From Terana coerulea (Eukaryota; Basidiomycota; Agaricomycetes; Polyporales; Phanerochaetaceae), in contig JAKOGH010000042.1 of the NCBI GenBank assembly GCA_024811115.1, positions 124,001-188,000 of the forward strand: 64,000 bases of DNA. Reading direction: 5' to 3'. The notes under the pieces are model-generated. The model saw only the letters and a list, made by a program, of their open reading frames with translations. It made no database searches and was not told where the DNA came from. Of this stretch, positions 20,865-31,955 are shown piece by piece (positions within the stretch are counted from its first letter, which is position 1; each line of letters begins with the position of its first letter). The position numbers and the translations under genes are program-made.

Positions 20865-23711
20865 ATGTCCACACCTACGCCAGCTGCTTCTACCCCGGAC
20901 GTGTCGTCGCCGGCAGCGGGGACGGCCCCAGACGCTGCGGCCAATGTCAACGCCGCCGACCAGCTTGTGCGTGATTACCTGCGGACAAGAGGGCATGCGA
21001 CGGCAGAGAAGCTACTCAAGGATCTGCTTGAGCCTGCAACTCCGAGCGACAAGACCCCTGGGCCGTCTACACAGAACACCATCTCGCCGGAGGAGCTCGC
21101 GAAACGGATAGCTGTGTACGCTCAGAAGCCCGCTCAACCTGGCCAGAATGCACTGAGCAGTACTTCCGGTGTACTCCAAGAACTTGGGTCAAATGGAAAT
21201 CCCCCAAATATCCAAAACCTGATCGCGAACATTGGGTCTGTCGGTGCGGACGAGATGTTGTCTCTTGATCCTACAGACAAACAGGAGGGCTTCCGGGAGC
21301 TTGAGGCTTGGGTAGAAGGCTCGTTGGAAATGTACAAGGTATTCTTCATTGCTATACCCGAGAGCTAAGTGACTGATGCTTTCCATGCAAGCACGAGTTC
21401 AGGCCAATACTCTTCCCGATATTCTGTCACTTCTACCTAGATCTCATTCAACATGGTTTCAAAGAGGCCGGTTCGTCACTCTGAGTCCCTTTCCCAAAAC
21501 CTATAATACTGAAACTCAGGCGCAGCCCTCAAATTCTACGCTGAATTTGCCCCACCCCTAATGTCCAAGCACCATTCTCACTTGACACACTTGTCCACGC
21601 TACTGCTGCCTTCACACGTGCAGCACGACGAAATTGCTCAGCGTTTCCGCAACGAGAAATACCAGATTCGTATGAGCCGATCAGGTTTCAGCCTACTGGT
21701 TGGATGGCTCACAGAAGGTGTCGGAGGCGAAGCAACCGGCCTAGGAGAAGGCTTCTCCGGAGAGCGAGGGAAGAGGGGAAGAGCAGCTGTCATGCGAGTA
21801 GTGAATAACCACCTCAAGTTCGACGGTAAAGCATATACACGTCCTTGTCCCATAGTACTTCTCTGTTTACTATTAATACAGTCACCACAAGTGCTACACC
21901 AACGTCCCCTCATGCATGGGAAGAGATGACTGGCCTTCTCTCGAACCTTATACCCCAACCAAGCGGTTCAATAACGTATAAGGACCCACAGGCATTCAAT
22001 GCATCCAAAGGAGAACTCAAACTTGGCCCCGCCCCAATGTCGGACGAACTTTTGACAGAGACGGAGCGAGCACTACGGGAGCAAGCCATGGTTGAACGAG
22101 ATCCGAATGCGCAGTACGACATCAGCCATCTAAAACCTAATGCATCCCCCGGCATTAGCTCACCTACCCTTTCTGACCTGCCACCATACCCGCCCTCCTT
22201 CAGAACTGTCGATGTCAAGCGAGAAGTGGAAAGGGTGCGAGATGCGCGGAAACGAATACGACTGGAGCCCTCGGCATTGAACAATGTAAACCCCAACACC
22301 CCGCAAGGCGGCGGCTGCCAGAGCAAGAGCATTGCCTAGTGTCTGCGCGTATACACTCCATGATACCGGAGAAGGGTAAGCCATGTTGAAAATGTTCGTT
22401 CTTTTAGAAGCTAAGTCACATCATTGCAGCGTTCCATGCTGCACATTTTCACAAGACACCTCTCTAATGGCCGCTGGCTTTTCTGAGAGCTATATCCGGC
22501 TATGGAGTCTAAAGGGCGAAAAGCTGAAGGGCTACCGCAGCGACTTCCAGTCCAGTGCTGTGAAGGATGGTGTGTCATTTACATTCACCATTCAGACTTT
22601 GCAAGCTTACCATTTGCTAGCCGCCAGTCTTCGAAAACAACGAGAAAAGGGCGGTTCGACAACCCGTAAACTCATTGGGCACGGCGGCCCGGTATACTCT
22701 GTCGACTTCGATCCTATATCTGGCTCCGCTGGCCCGCCAAAGTACCTGATATCCTCCTCTGCGGATGCAACGGCGCGCCTATGGTCCCTCGACACGATGA
22801 CGAACGTCGTGGCGTATCGAGGGCATCAAAACCCCGTGTGGGATGTGAAATGGAGTCCGATGGGGTTTATTTCGCTACCGCAAGTCGAGACAAGACAGCC
22901 AGATTGTGGTCCACCGACCGGACGTCTGCGTTGCGCATATATGCTGGCCATTTGAGTGACGTTGACGTAAGCAAATGTCCCTAATCCTGCAGAAAATTGA
23001 ATTTGATCACAGTGGCTCCAGTGCGTTGGGTTCCATCCGAACTCGCTGTACCTTGCGACGGGCTCAAGCGACTGGACCGCAAGGTTGTGGGACGTTCAGA
23101 AGGGGTCATGTTTGCGGGTGTTCATCGGGCATCAAGGCATCGTCTCGACTCTGGCGTTCAGTCCGGATGGTCGATACCTTGCCACCGCAGGTTCGTCTTA
23201 CATTGTCTTATTCCTTGCTCATCTGATAGTATTTCAGGCGAAGACCTGGCGATCAACCTCTGGGATCTGGGGTCAGGGAAGCGCATCAAGAAGATGACGG
23301 GGCACACGGCTTCCGTGTATTCGCTTGCGTTCAGCGCCGAGTCGTCGATGCTGGTCAGCGGCAGTGCTGACTGGACGGTGCGATGTTGGGACGTGAAGAG
23401 TGCGGGCGGTCTGCCTACGAAACCATCTGTGAACGGCGTCAATGGTGTCACTACCAACGGCGTCAATGGGGCCTCGGAGACTGGCGAGGGTGCATCGCTT
23501 TCAAATGGTACTGGGAAGGAGCACGAGGAGAACACTCAGACGTGAGCATCTGGATTTCTATCTTTGGAGATGCTCAATATTTACCTGTCATATTAGAACG
23601 GACCTCGTAGCGACGTTTCCCACAAAACGGACACCAGTCATAAATGTACAATTTACTCCTAGGAATCTCTGTCTAGTAGCTGGGCCGTACCTTGCTCCGG
23701 AGCAGCGGTGA
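20865..23711 (+). CDS. TAF5: TFIID subunit TAF5 (WD40)
   Basis: Scaffold subunit of the general transcription factor TFIID. A LisH-like motif (LVRDYLRTRGHATAEKLLK) and the TAF5 NTD2 domain (EGFRELEAWVEGSLEMYK, PILFPIFCHFYLDLIQHGF) come first. Six or so WD40 repeats follow, such as IRLWSLKGEKLKG, GPVYSVDFDPISG, ATASRDKTARLWST, NSLYLATGSSDWTARLWDV and DLAINLWDLGSGKRIKKM. The last exon ends VQFTPRNLCLVAGPYLAPEQ, as TAF5 does. Two single-base frame breaks occur: one extra base near the CCCC run at 22299-22302, before the conserved LPSVCAYTLHDT, and one missing base near 22856-22865 in a WD40 strand. Conservation on both sides argues for sequencing errors. Confidence 0.9.
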
Positions 23712-23798
23712 AGTCTACGATCATACTCGTTTCTATATACTCGTTTCGTTTCATATTGATTTCCACAGCTCCTAGAATCCCCTTGAACATCAGGTACG

Positions 23799-24642
23799 TT
23801 AAATTATATCCTGCTCTTTCGCCTCGCGAAACAACTCCTCGCCAGTGTGCTCACGGTGACGTTTTTCGCGCCAAACCTTACTAATGAATGTATAGGCAGT
23901 GTCGCTCTCCGTGGGTGTGAGTCCGTAGATGACTTCAAGAGCTATCTTCACCGAAAGGATATGGTCAAGCCCACTCAGTTGCTTGTCCGCAAATCGGCAC
24001 CGGATTTCGTATAGTTCCCCGAGGACCTGAGAATCGATACCCCGGCGTTGGTGTTCAACCTCGCCGGCGTTGCTTTCCGCGTCGTCCATAGTAACAGTCT
24101 GGCCGTCGTTGTCATCGTCTTCTTCGACGCCTTCATCTCCCTCGTTCTCATCTGTGTCTCGGTAGACGTTCGAGGATTGGCTGCTGCTTGGGAGGTAGTC
24201 TTCGTCTTCGTCATCCTGATCCTGAGACGAAGCGTTGAGCACCAGATCAGTGTAAGTCAACGAATTACGAAGTACCCAAGGCGTACGTCTGTGTCCATCA
24301 TATGCACGCGTTGCTGAACGACCGTCGCTTTATTGGGTGTATGGGGGACGCGGCCCCATGTGGCAAATCGTCCTCCATAGACTGCGAGCTGGATGGTTCT
24401 TCCTGGCTGCCTGGCAAATACTCCCCGTCAGCCTCATCCCGCTATGCAGTGCTCACTCGTCAACAAGATATTCGTGAGCGGTTGTGTGGGAAGTGTACCT
24501 CATCCTCTTTCTCCTTGTCTTGTTCATCCTCCCCGGCCATGGCCTCCCTAGTCCGCGCTGATTCCTCTTCGTCGGAGGGTAGAAAGTACTCTGTAGGGAC
24601 CCTGCTTAGCCGCGTTCTCGATTGTTTGACAAGCTTTCCCAT
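23799..24642 (-). CDS. Hypothetical acidic protein
   Basis: I do not recognise a family. Exon 1 starts MGKLVKQSRTRLSRVPTEYF and goes on with a very acidic stretch (LPSDEEESARTREAMAGEDE). A further exon holds a Ser/Asp/Glu-rich segment (DQDDEDEDYLPSSSQSSN, GVEEDDDNDGQTVTMDDAE). The C-terminal 80 residues look folded and helical (IDSQVLGELYEIRCRFADKQ, LDHILSVKIALEVIYGL, TFISKVWREKRHREHTGEEL). Composition suggests a nuclear protein. An alternative upstream Met near 24720 exists in another frame. It faces TAF5 tail to tail with 87 bases between the stop codons. Its promoter has two ACGCGT boxes. Confidence 0.55.
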
Positions 24643-25001
24643 GACAGCGCTCTCGGGAGGAGAGGACTTGGAGAGGTTACCGGGGATGTGTCGTGTTCTG
24701 AGGCTGAGAATGACATTTTGCCGTTGGTTATATACTGCGCGAACAAAGGGAAAGTTGAGTGTAATCCTTTGTTGTGAGTGGCTGTAAGAGACAAAGACGC
24801 GGAGACGCGTGGGCTAATTGCTGGCGCGCGACGCGTTTGCGGGACCATCTATCACCGCGCACGTGACCGGATTTCCCTTGCAGGCGCATGTCCGGCCATT
24901 TACAGAAGCTCAGGTTCATTTCTTCACGCACAACACCGCAACCACTGCATCACCACACGACCCCGGCGTCGCCAGCGACCTATTGAGCAGCGACCGACAG
25001 C
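24643..25001. promoter_or_regulatory. Divergent promoter with paired ACGCGT boxes
   Basis: 359 bases between two genes that start in opposite directions. ACGCGT, the MluI cell-cycle box bound by the fungal MBF complex, occurs at 24805-24810 and 24831-24836, with GGCGCGCG between them. A CACGTG lies near 24859. The sites are visible in the sequence; G1/S control of either gene is inference. Confidence 0.4.
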
Positions 25002-25946
25002 ATGGAAGTGGTATGTGCTCGCCGTGCCACTCAGCCTCGAGTTGACCAACCTCAACGCACGGCCTCGCTCTGCAGGAAGCGGATATGAACATGACGGACA
25101 ATGAGATGTCTGGCGGTGTCCCGCCACCCCAACCACAGGTGCAGCCACAGCAAGGTGTAGACGAGCCGCAAGGTATGGATTTAACGGACCACTCTGCGCC
25201 TCGTACGTCCTCGTCTTTCCGCTCAACGGCACTTTCTCACTGATTCCCAAATCCAACCGCTCGTCAAGCAGATACCACAAACTTGGAAGCACAACCCACC
25301 ACGAGCAAGGACCGGTTCCGGGATGTTTCTGTTAAGGTCCATGTTCGCAGGCCAGACCGTGATACATGGTCGTATGTAGGACGAGCAGTTGTTTCCCATG
25401 AGGCGTTTGGACAGGGCTCTCGTATTGGTGAGCGTCCTTCGCTTTGCCTAACCTTCCACCACTTATACACTCCACCTGAGTAGTAATTCGGGCTTTGTCT
25501 TCACGCAAGGTTGTCACTGCTTTCAGCGAGGTGAGTCCATAGCCAAATGACGTCTGTCGTGTGACAAACCATCTGTGGGTATTGCAGGGTGCGGCATTGC
25601 AAGCGGAGAAGCGCGGCAACTTTGTCGTCGTCAGCTGTGTGGAAGGTAGTCGTGTCGTGTCGTGGTCCCTTAACGTATGTCCGCCTTGATCATGCCCGCC
25701 ACATTTCCTGACGCTGTTCCGGACATGCAGGCTTTAAATAACTCGGAGACTCTCCGCCTTCTCGCTATCATCGAGCTCTCATGCGCTTCCTGCAAGCACA
25801 ACACCAACGCGGAGCTCCAGCACACTCATTCGCGCCGCATCGCCCGAATCATCAAGGACGACCGGAGAAAGCGTCACAAGAGGCGCAAAGACCAGGACTC
25901 CATGGTGGACGCGTTCGCACGCACAGGTATTTCGGAGATGGAGTAA
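25002..25946 (+). CDS. Hypothetical protein, conserved-looking core
   Basis: No family recognised. A three-codon first exon (MEV) ends at a GTATGT donor and joins to EADMNMTDNEMSGG, then a Pro/Gln-rich stretch. The core reads KDRFRDVSVKVHVRRPDRDT and WSYVGRAVVSHEAFGQGSRI. A short exon ends SSRKVVTAFSE, and the next reads GAALQAEKRGNFVVVSCVE. The C-terminus is helical and basic (LLAIIELSCASCKHN, then RRIARIIKDDRRKRHKRRKD) with a likely nuclear localisation signal. The alternating beta pattern of the core could be a PH-like fold, but that is a guess. Five introns splice in frame, so the gene is likely real. Confidence 0.6.
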
Positions 25947-26465
25947 TAGCTTGCTGACGGCCACGGACATATCTTCTCGTTAACGTTCTCATGATGATCA
26001 ACCCTATCCCATACGATGTCACTCCACTTGAAGACGACTTCATGACCTGCGCTGACGTAGGTCTCGTGAACTATGTACTCTATCTACCGTCTCACCTCTT
26101 CTTGTTCTCGACCTCTTTGAGTTTCTAATGCAATCCCCAGCACTGTATCCCTGTGTCGTACCTACCTCTTGTCATCATATGCATAGAAATATAACATCAC
26201 CCAACATGCCTGATTGATGATACAAATGGTCTCAACCGTGACATTTCGAAGGCGAATGGCGCTACAAGACGCAATCACTACAGAGTACTAGACGACCGAG
26301 TCCAAAGCACCCGACGATAGTCTCTGGAGTCCTTCAAGTTACACTAGAATATGGAGATAAATAGTCCGAATGAATGGAAGTAGGTTAGGTATAACAAAAA
26401 GCATCGTGAAGATATTTTGACAGATCAGTCGTCTATGTCAATGACAGTCCAGCACTAGTCAGTCG
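25947..26465. other. Convergent intergenic region
   Basis: 519 bases between two gene 3' ends. It is AT-rich and I see no open frame, RNA gene or repeat in it. Confidence 0.4.
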
Positions 26466-28376
26466 CTACGACTTCCGCGGGAACTTAGCGGAGGCTGGTG
26501 TAGCTGGTATGGGCTCCTGTAGGCCATGACTCCCGCCGGCCTCCTCCGTCTCCAGCGGGTTCGGCTTCGCAGCGGTGGGCGGCGACCCCGACGGCGGCAG
26601 CGCATAGCTCGAGCCGGGAGTGTTCAGCGCCGGTATCGGTGCCCGCCGCTCGCTGTACTGCGGCGGGAGCTCGACGACCTCGCCCTCTTCTTCTTGCGGT
26701 TGCGCCTCTTCGAGGTCCTGGTGTACGATGAAGCGCGTCGGCGTTTTGTATGCGGGTACGCCGGCCATGGCGGCCTTCCGCCTCGCGGAGGAGGTCATGC
26801 TCGCGGTCTCCCCGCCGCCCTGGTACGACGACGAGCCCTCGTATGCGGTTGTGCCCCCGCCGCTCACCTCGGAACCAGCACCAGAAGGACGGTGCTGATG
26901 CGAGAAGGTTGTTGTCGAGGGCGCGGCACTGTACGGGTTGTAGCCCGTGTATGCGCTACTACCGTCGTATGACGAGGGCGCGCCGGTCGGAAAGGAGCTG
27001 ATGAACGGACGCAGACATGCCGTGCGACGAAGAGGCACCCCCGGCGACAACTGAGCGACACTGGACGCGGCAAAGGTGTAGGGATGGATGACCGCGGGGG
27101 TTGTCCGTCTTCCATAGCGACGGGGGCGTCCAAATCAACAGAATGCACCCTGCCTCCACGGCGGGACCCGTATGGGTAACCGCCGCCGCCGTATGCTCCA
27201 GCACGTCGGTTACGGCGCCAGCAGAAGAGGATGAGAGCAGCGATCGCGCCTATTCCAAAGAGACCCGCCAGAATTCCTCCGACAATGACACCGGTGTTCG
27301 ACTTGCCGGCGGTTGACCCTCCTGAAGCAGCTCCTGAGCTGCTGCTAGGAGTAGAACCAGAGGACGAGGACGACGAGCTAGGAGAGGCCGATGCTGTGGC
27401 GGAGGGTTTCGCGGGCAAGGAGGTCGGCGAGTCGGTACTCAGACAGGTCTTGTCATCCGAGACACCAACGAGCTTGACATCGGAGCTACCTCCCGTTCGC
27501 CCTCGAGAGTCGGACATGATCCACATGATGGAAGTCCCTGCACTGACGTCGGCATCCCATTCGAATGTGGTTGGGCCCGTCGGGGGTTGCAAGATGAACG
27601 CCTCGCCACCGGGGATAAGGCCCTAGCAAGCATGATAAGACGGAGTTTCGCAGAATGTAAAGGAATCGTACCCTGATTGTGACAGGCTGGATCGCACCAG
27701 CGTAGTTGTCGAACGAATACGGTCTGTGTGGCACATTTATTATAGAAGTTCTGTTGAAGGTATCGTTGTAAGTTTGTGCTCACCTGCATTGCTGTAAGGC
27801 GGTGTTGAGTTCGAAAAGAAAGCCGCACCTACGGGTACGTGTACATGTCAGTAAATGAACGTGCGTTCATTAGCCACAAGACGTACCCGGATCGGTGGTA
27901 TTACAGTTCGTTCCGCTCACGGAGCTTCCTACGGTGAGCAAGGACGAGATACCGCCTGAACCGAATCCGCCAGCGTCCTCCATGGTCGCTATGAACGTCT
28001 GGTTTGCTGCGAACGGTATTTGCGCTTGAAATGAGCCTTGACCATTGCTGAAACTAGACGAAGGTATATCGAATGCTCTCGGGGTACCGAATTCCTACAA
28101 TGCGTGTTAGAGAATACACAATCCGTGCCACATGCGACGAACAGGTGCCAAGGTCAGTTTGAAAGGAGCGGTACCACCTGCAGGGGGTAACCATGAGATT
28201 TTGTGGCGAAGACCACAGACACTGAATTTGGCCTCACCGGTCCATGAAACAAGAAAATTGTCGCATTGGGTCGGCGTGCCATAGTCGAACGTGAAATTTG
28301 CAGCGTGAGTCGTAGAGGAAAGGCTGAGGAGCAACACGGCCGGCAGGAGCGCTGAACGAAGATGCATGGCCCGCAT
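26466..28376 (-). CDS. Single-pass type I membrane protein with Ser-rich stalk
   Basis: Architecture seen in many Agaricomycetes but of unknown function. A signal peptide (MRAMHLRSALLPAVLLLSL) precedes an extracellular region with Cys and N-glycosylation sites (NFTFDYGTPTQCDNFLVSW, FGTPRAFDIPSSSFSNGQGS, FIATMEDAGGFGSGG). A second part reads PGGEAFILQPPTGPTTFEW. A Ser/Pro stalk leads to one membrane span (VIVGGILAGLFGIGAIAALI, then LFCWRRNRR). The cytoplasmic tail is Pro/Ser/Tyr-rich with a PPQYSE motif and ends TPASAKFPRKS. One frame break at the G5 run 27096-27100 (C5 in the gene) is best read as a missing base. The start is either 28376 or the Met at 28367; both keep the signal peptide. Confidence 0.7.
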
Positions 28377-28756
28377 GCCTGGCGGTCGTGAACTAACTAA
28401 TAGTGGGAGCGAGTAGGTTATCGAACTGCAGACGAGAACGAAGGAGGGGAGGGGGAACGAAAGGCACAGTGACCTGGAACGACGGGACGGAGGGAGGAGC
28501 AACGACCTGCCAGGAACGGGGCTGTACCCGACTACCCGTCACTGGCATGTCAATCAAGCTCGCGCGCTTCTGCCGGCTTGTGCCCCCACAACTCATTACA
28601 CAGTCTGGACGTAGAGCTCGACGCTATTCCATACAGCCAGCGGACATCGACGGATACATTCACAAGATGTGCTACATCAAACTATGCAAATGCGCAACAG
28701 CGATGAAACAGGAACAGACGATCCAACATGTTCTTTGACTAGTTCACACAACCCCA
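28377..28756. other. Intergenic region
   Basis: 380 bases between two minus-strand genes. It holds the presumed promoter of the type I membrane protein gene and the 3' region of the large Ser-rich protein gene. No further feature is visible. Confidence 0.4.
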
Positions 28757-31651
28757 TCATCCCTTCACCACAGCCTTGAGCAAAAATCGCCAAGGACTCA
28801 AGAAGACCGTTGCGAGTAATTCGAGCAACGAGCGGAAGGACCTCCCAAGAGACCGTGCCTTCTCTCGTTCAAACGCCACGTTGTCCCCGGCGTAGTCGTC
28901 CAAAGCCTGCATCTCTACATCTTGCATGTTGGCTGTCCGAGGCCCACAGCGAACTTCAGGCATGAACAAAGTCGGACCGACATGCTGATCTATGCGCAGG
29001 GCAGCAGAGGCAGGATCCAATGGTACTACAAGGTAGTTAGATGACCTTACTCACATAGCTAGAGCAAGCCTTATGAAGCGGCTTACCGAGGGTGGGTGCG
29101 CCCACACGAGGTGGTTCATGTGCGGGTGTGGCGCGACTTGATTTGAGACTTCCGCGCGAAAACGCAGCGTTCAATTGCCCCTCAAGATTGTTGAACGAGA
29201 TGCTGCCGAAACGATGTTGCGCCGTCAGAGATGGCTTGGTGGGCGATATAGAATTACTGCTTAAAGACGCTGCCAGGTGACCCAGAGAGGTGAATGACGA
29301 AGAACCGGAGGTGGACAACATGAGGCCAATGCTTCTGGCTTGAGAATTCATGGTGGACAAGGTCGCGGTGTCGGGTGTGGAAATGATAGATGTGCGAGCG
29401 TCGTCAACGACGCGCGATTGTCCAGATGCGGCGCGTGCTGCCGTCTCCGGTGTCGAGCCAGAGAGCTCATCGGGTGCCGCACGATTCGCTTGCTGAGACG
29501 GAACATCGGTATGTGTGGCTGGTGCTGAAGTCGAAACAGCGGAGTGATCAGGGACAGCGGGTTTTGTCGGCTGAGAAGACGAAATCTTGGAACCGTTGGA
29601 TTTGGCGTACACGCATGGTCCCTGTGATTGAGAATCATTCCCCATGGAAGACGCATCACTTGTGCTGCGAAATGGATTCGGATCAGAGCAGAGGGGGCTG
29701 CCTAGTCCTTTAGGGAGGCTAAGTTGTGGCAAAGTGTACTTTGCCTTGCTCGTGGTGTTTGGAAACATTGTAGGGATAGTTGGTGATAAACTGTTGCCAG
29801 ACGAGGTGTCGGTATGGCGGAGAGGTGTCACATTCGTAGTCAAAGGAGATTTTCCCGCCGTTTCCGAGGAGGCCGGGCGGTTCGGTTGCGCACCGGCGCG
29901 CCAGAGGGAACCAGACTTAGGTATAACACCAGCGTGGTCATCTTCGACGCAGGCTGAAGCTGGAGAATTATCGTCTACAGCAAGTTGCGAAGTGAAGGTA
30001 TAGAGGTCATCCAGAGCAATAGGTGTCGGCTGAGGAAGCCATGCACGATGATGTTCATTAGAAGCTTCTTTGGCTGAGACAGAAGGAGGATCGTCGTCGA
30101 CAGAAGCTCCAGCCGCCGACGCTTTAGATGGGCCGGCGTGCGCGGCTTGTACCTTCTGAAGATTGGCAAAAGCAGTCAGCAATCGAGATGGATCGCCGCA
30201 CGTTGTCGCCATGTACAGACTGCCAGAGGTCTTGCCCAAGTCAGAGGGAACGTTCGGCTCAGGTATCAAAGTAGTACGAGCATCTTGTACGAGGCTTGGT
30301 CCTGGGGTGGATGCAGGCGGCGCGAATTTCAGGGAGGACGTGTCGCGATTTTTGAGACTATCGGAAGGGAGACAGGCTTCCACTTTAGAGCCGCTACGTC
30401 CGTCGGGTCCTGTTTTCACGCCAGCTCGAGACGCATTGTCTTGGAACGAGTCCTCGGCCATGGTTGACGCCTGAGATGAGATGAGGAGAGGAACGCGTTT
30501 GAGTCGGGGCAACGCGCGAGAGCTTTCCTGCGTTTCACGAGACAGACCAAGACTATTATTGACTTTGGATATCCCAGGAGTGATCGGCGGAGATGGATTG
30601 CCAGGCGAGGCGGCTTTGACCAAGTGATTGACTCGCTGTTCGTTATCGCCTGTGGTTGAAACATAAAATTCGAAGTCATCAGAGCTAGATAGTCCCGTGA
30701 ACAAGCCGTCTCCAGAAAGAGCGTTGCCGTCTGAGGGCGTTGTGGTAGAAGCGGTTTCCGAACCAGAGCCAGAGGGAAAGCTGAGTACCATGAGGGGCTC
30801 TCGAGGAGCGGGCAGTAAGACGGCACGCGAGGATACAGTGGCGGGAATCAGGAGTGGTGGAAGGCTGCATGAAGATTCAGAAGAAGTTGGATCTTGCGCA
30901 AAAGTAGCGGAGGTAGAAGGTGTCGGCAAGTCCGCAATTGAGGCGCTCGATGCAACAGATCTCGAGAACGGAAGGGAGTCTTCGTTGGAAGTAAATGAGT
31001 TCTCTCCTGACAGCTGTAAAAATGGTCGTAGTACGGAGGCTTGATCTTGCGTGTCAGAGTGGGGCTGTATCTGGATCCCGAGCGGGTCATACTCTTGATA
31101 GTACAGGTGCTTGACCAGAGGAAGCCCGTTATAGCTCGACCCTTGTAAAATCTTCTGCGTTGTTTCCCTACTCTCCCACTTCACGAAGGGGAGTAAAAGC
31201 CTCTGACCTCGCCGATCTCAGTAGTTCCAAGTCGTTCCTTGCTGGATCGTGCAGGTACACCGCGGACGGATTGCGGACTTCCACCCTATATACTATTAGC
31301 ACATAAAAAGATTTAGATAAATAATACTTACATGCTACGGCCCTCCTCTCTTGGTGTGCCTGGTTCGGGCATGAGCGGGTAGGAAACCTCCGGGTTTCCT
31401 CTCCTGACTGCGCATATCCTCCCGTACCTCGACGAGTTGAAGAGCATCTTTTCCTTCCGTTCTATGATACTGGTGGATAGACAACGCCGCAATGTCCTGA
31501 ACCTGGTCTTCCGCTTATACTTCGCGATTTTGGCGTCAAACGCGCAGCCCAGGAGAGCGAGCTGCTTCTTCAAGTGGTGACGCTGGCGTTCATATTTCCA
31601 CCGCCTCTTCAGTTCACGAGCCGTTTCTTTCTTCTGAGAGCCAATCTTCAT
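28757..31651 (-). CDS. Large Ser/Thr/Pro-rich hypothetical protein
   Basis: No family recognised. The first exon encodes a basic N-terminal region (MKIGSQKKETARELKRRWKY, then KKQLALLGCAFDAKIAKYKR). After an intron comes a conserved-looking segment (VRNPSAVYLHDPARNDLELL, then KWESRETTQKILQGSSYNGL, VKHLYYQEYDPLG). About 700 residues of disordered Ser/Thr/Pro-rich sequence follow in one long exon. A 61-base intron from a GTAAGC donor joins to the last exon, which ends LLELLATVFLSPWRFLLKAV, a hydrophobic or amphipathic tail. One extra base in the GGGG at 31188-31191 (C4 in the gene) seems to break the frame between the second and third exons. The basic head, long linker and hydrophobic end could mean a signalling or scaffolding protein, but I cannot name it. 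Confidence 0.6.
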
Positions 31652-31955
31652 GCTGTAACAGGAACCTCGTGTGCAAGAAAGGGAGGGGAAGGAAGTGTAG
31701 GTGTAGATGATGTCGCGGTCTACGTCGAACCAGCCCCGGCAAAGCGCGTTCTCGCCCGCTCTTGCTTTTTGATCCCCGCCCACGTGGGCGTCTCCAAAGC
31801 GGGAGCTGGAGGCTTTGTGGCGCTCATTTTCCCACAGTCTATCAGCGCCCCCGTTGAGCGGCAGTTGTAAAACGTCTGGCAGTGCTGGCGCCCTCGCGAC
31901 TGCCGCAGCTTCACGTTCCCTCTCACCCCTCCTCCCCCGCGTACGCTCGTTCACG
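31652..31955. promoter_or_regulatory. Divergent promoter region
   Basis: 304 bases between the start of the Ser-rich protein gene and the desaturase gene, which must hold both promoters. Open frames run through it on both strands, but the family start of the desaturase (MGKPVW) and the minus-strand MKIGSQ start argue against coding use. Confidence 0.35.

Noticed and set aside
28403..28738. 111-codon plus-strand frame in an intergenic region
   Set aside because: Arg/Gly-rich low-complexity translation antisense to a promoter, with no homology signal.
31815..31955. N-terminal extension of the desaturase frame upstream of 31956
   Set aside because: The frame is open but Arg/Ser-rich and unlike the family, whose proteins start just before WTREQVASRI. 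The region must also serve as a divergent promoter.
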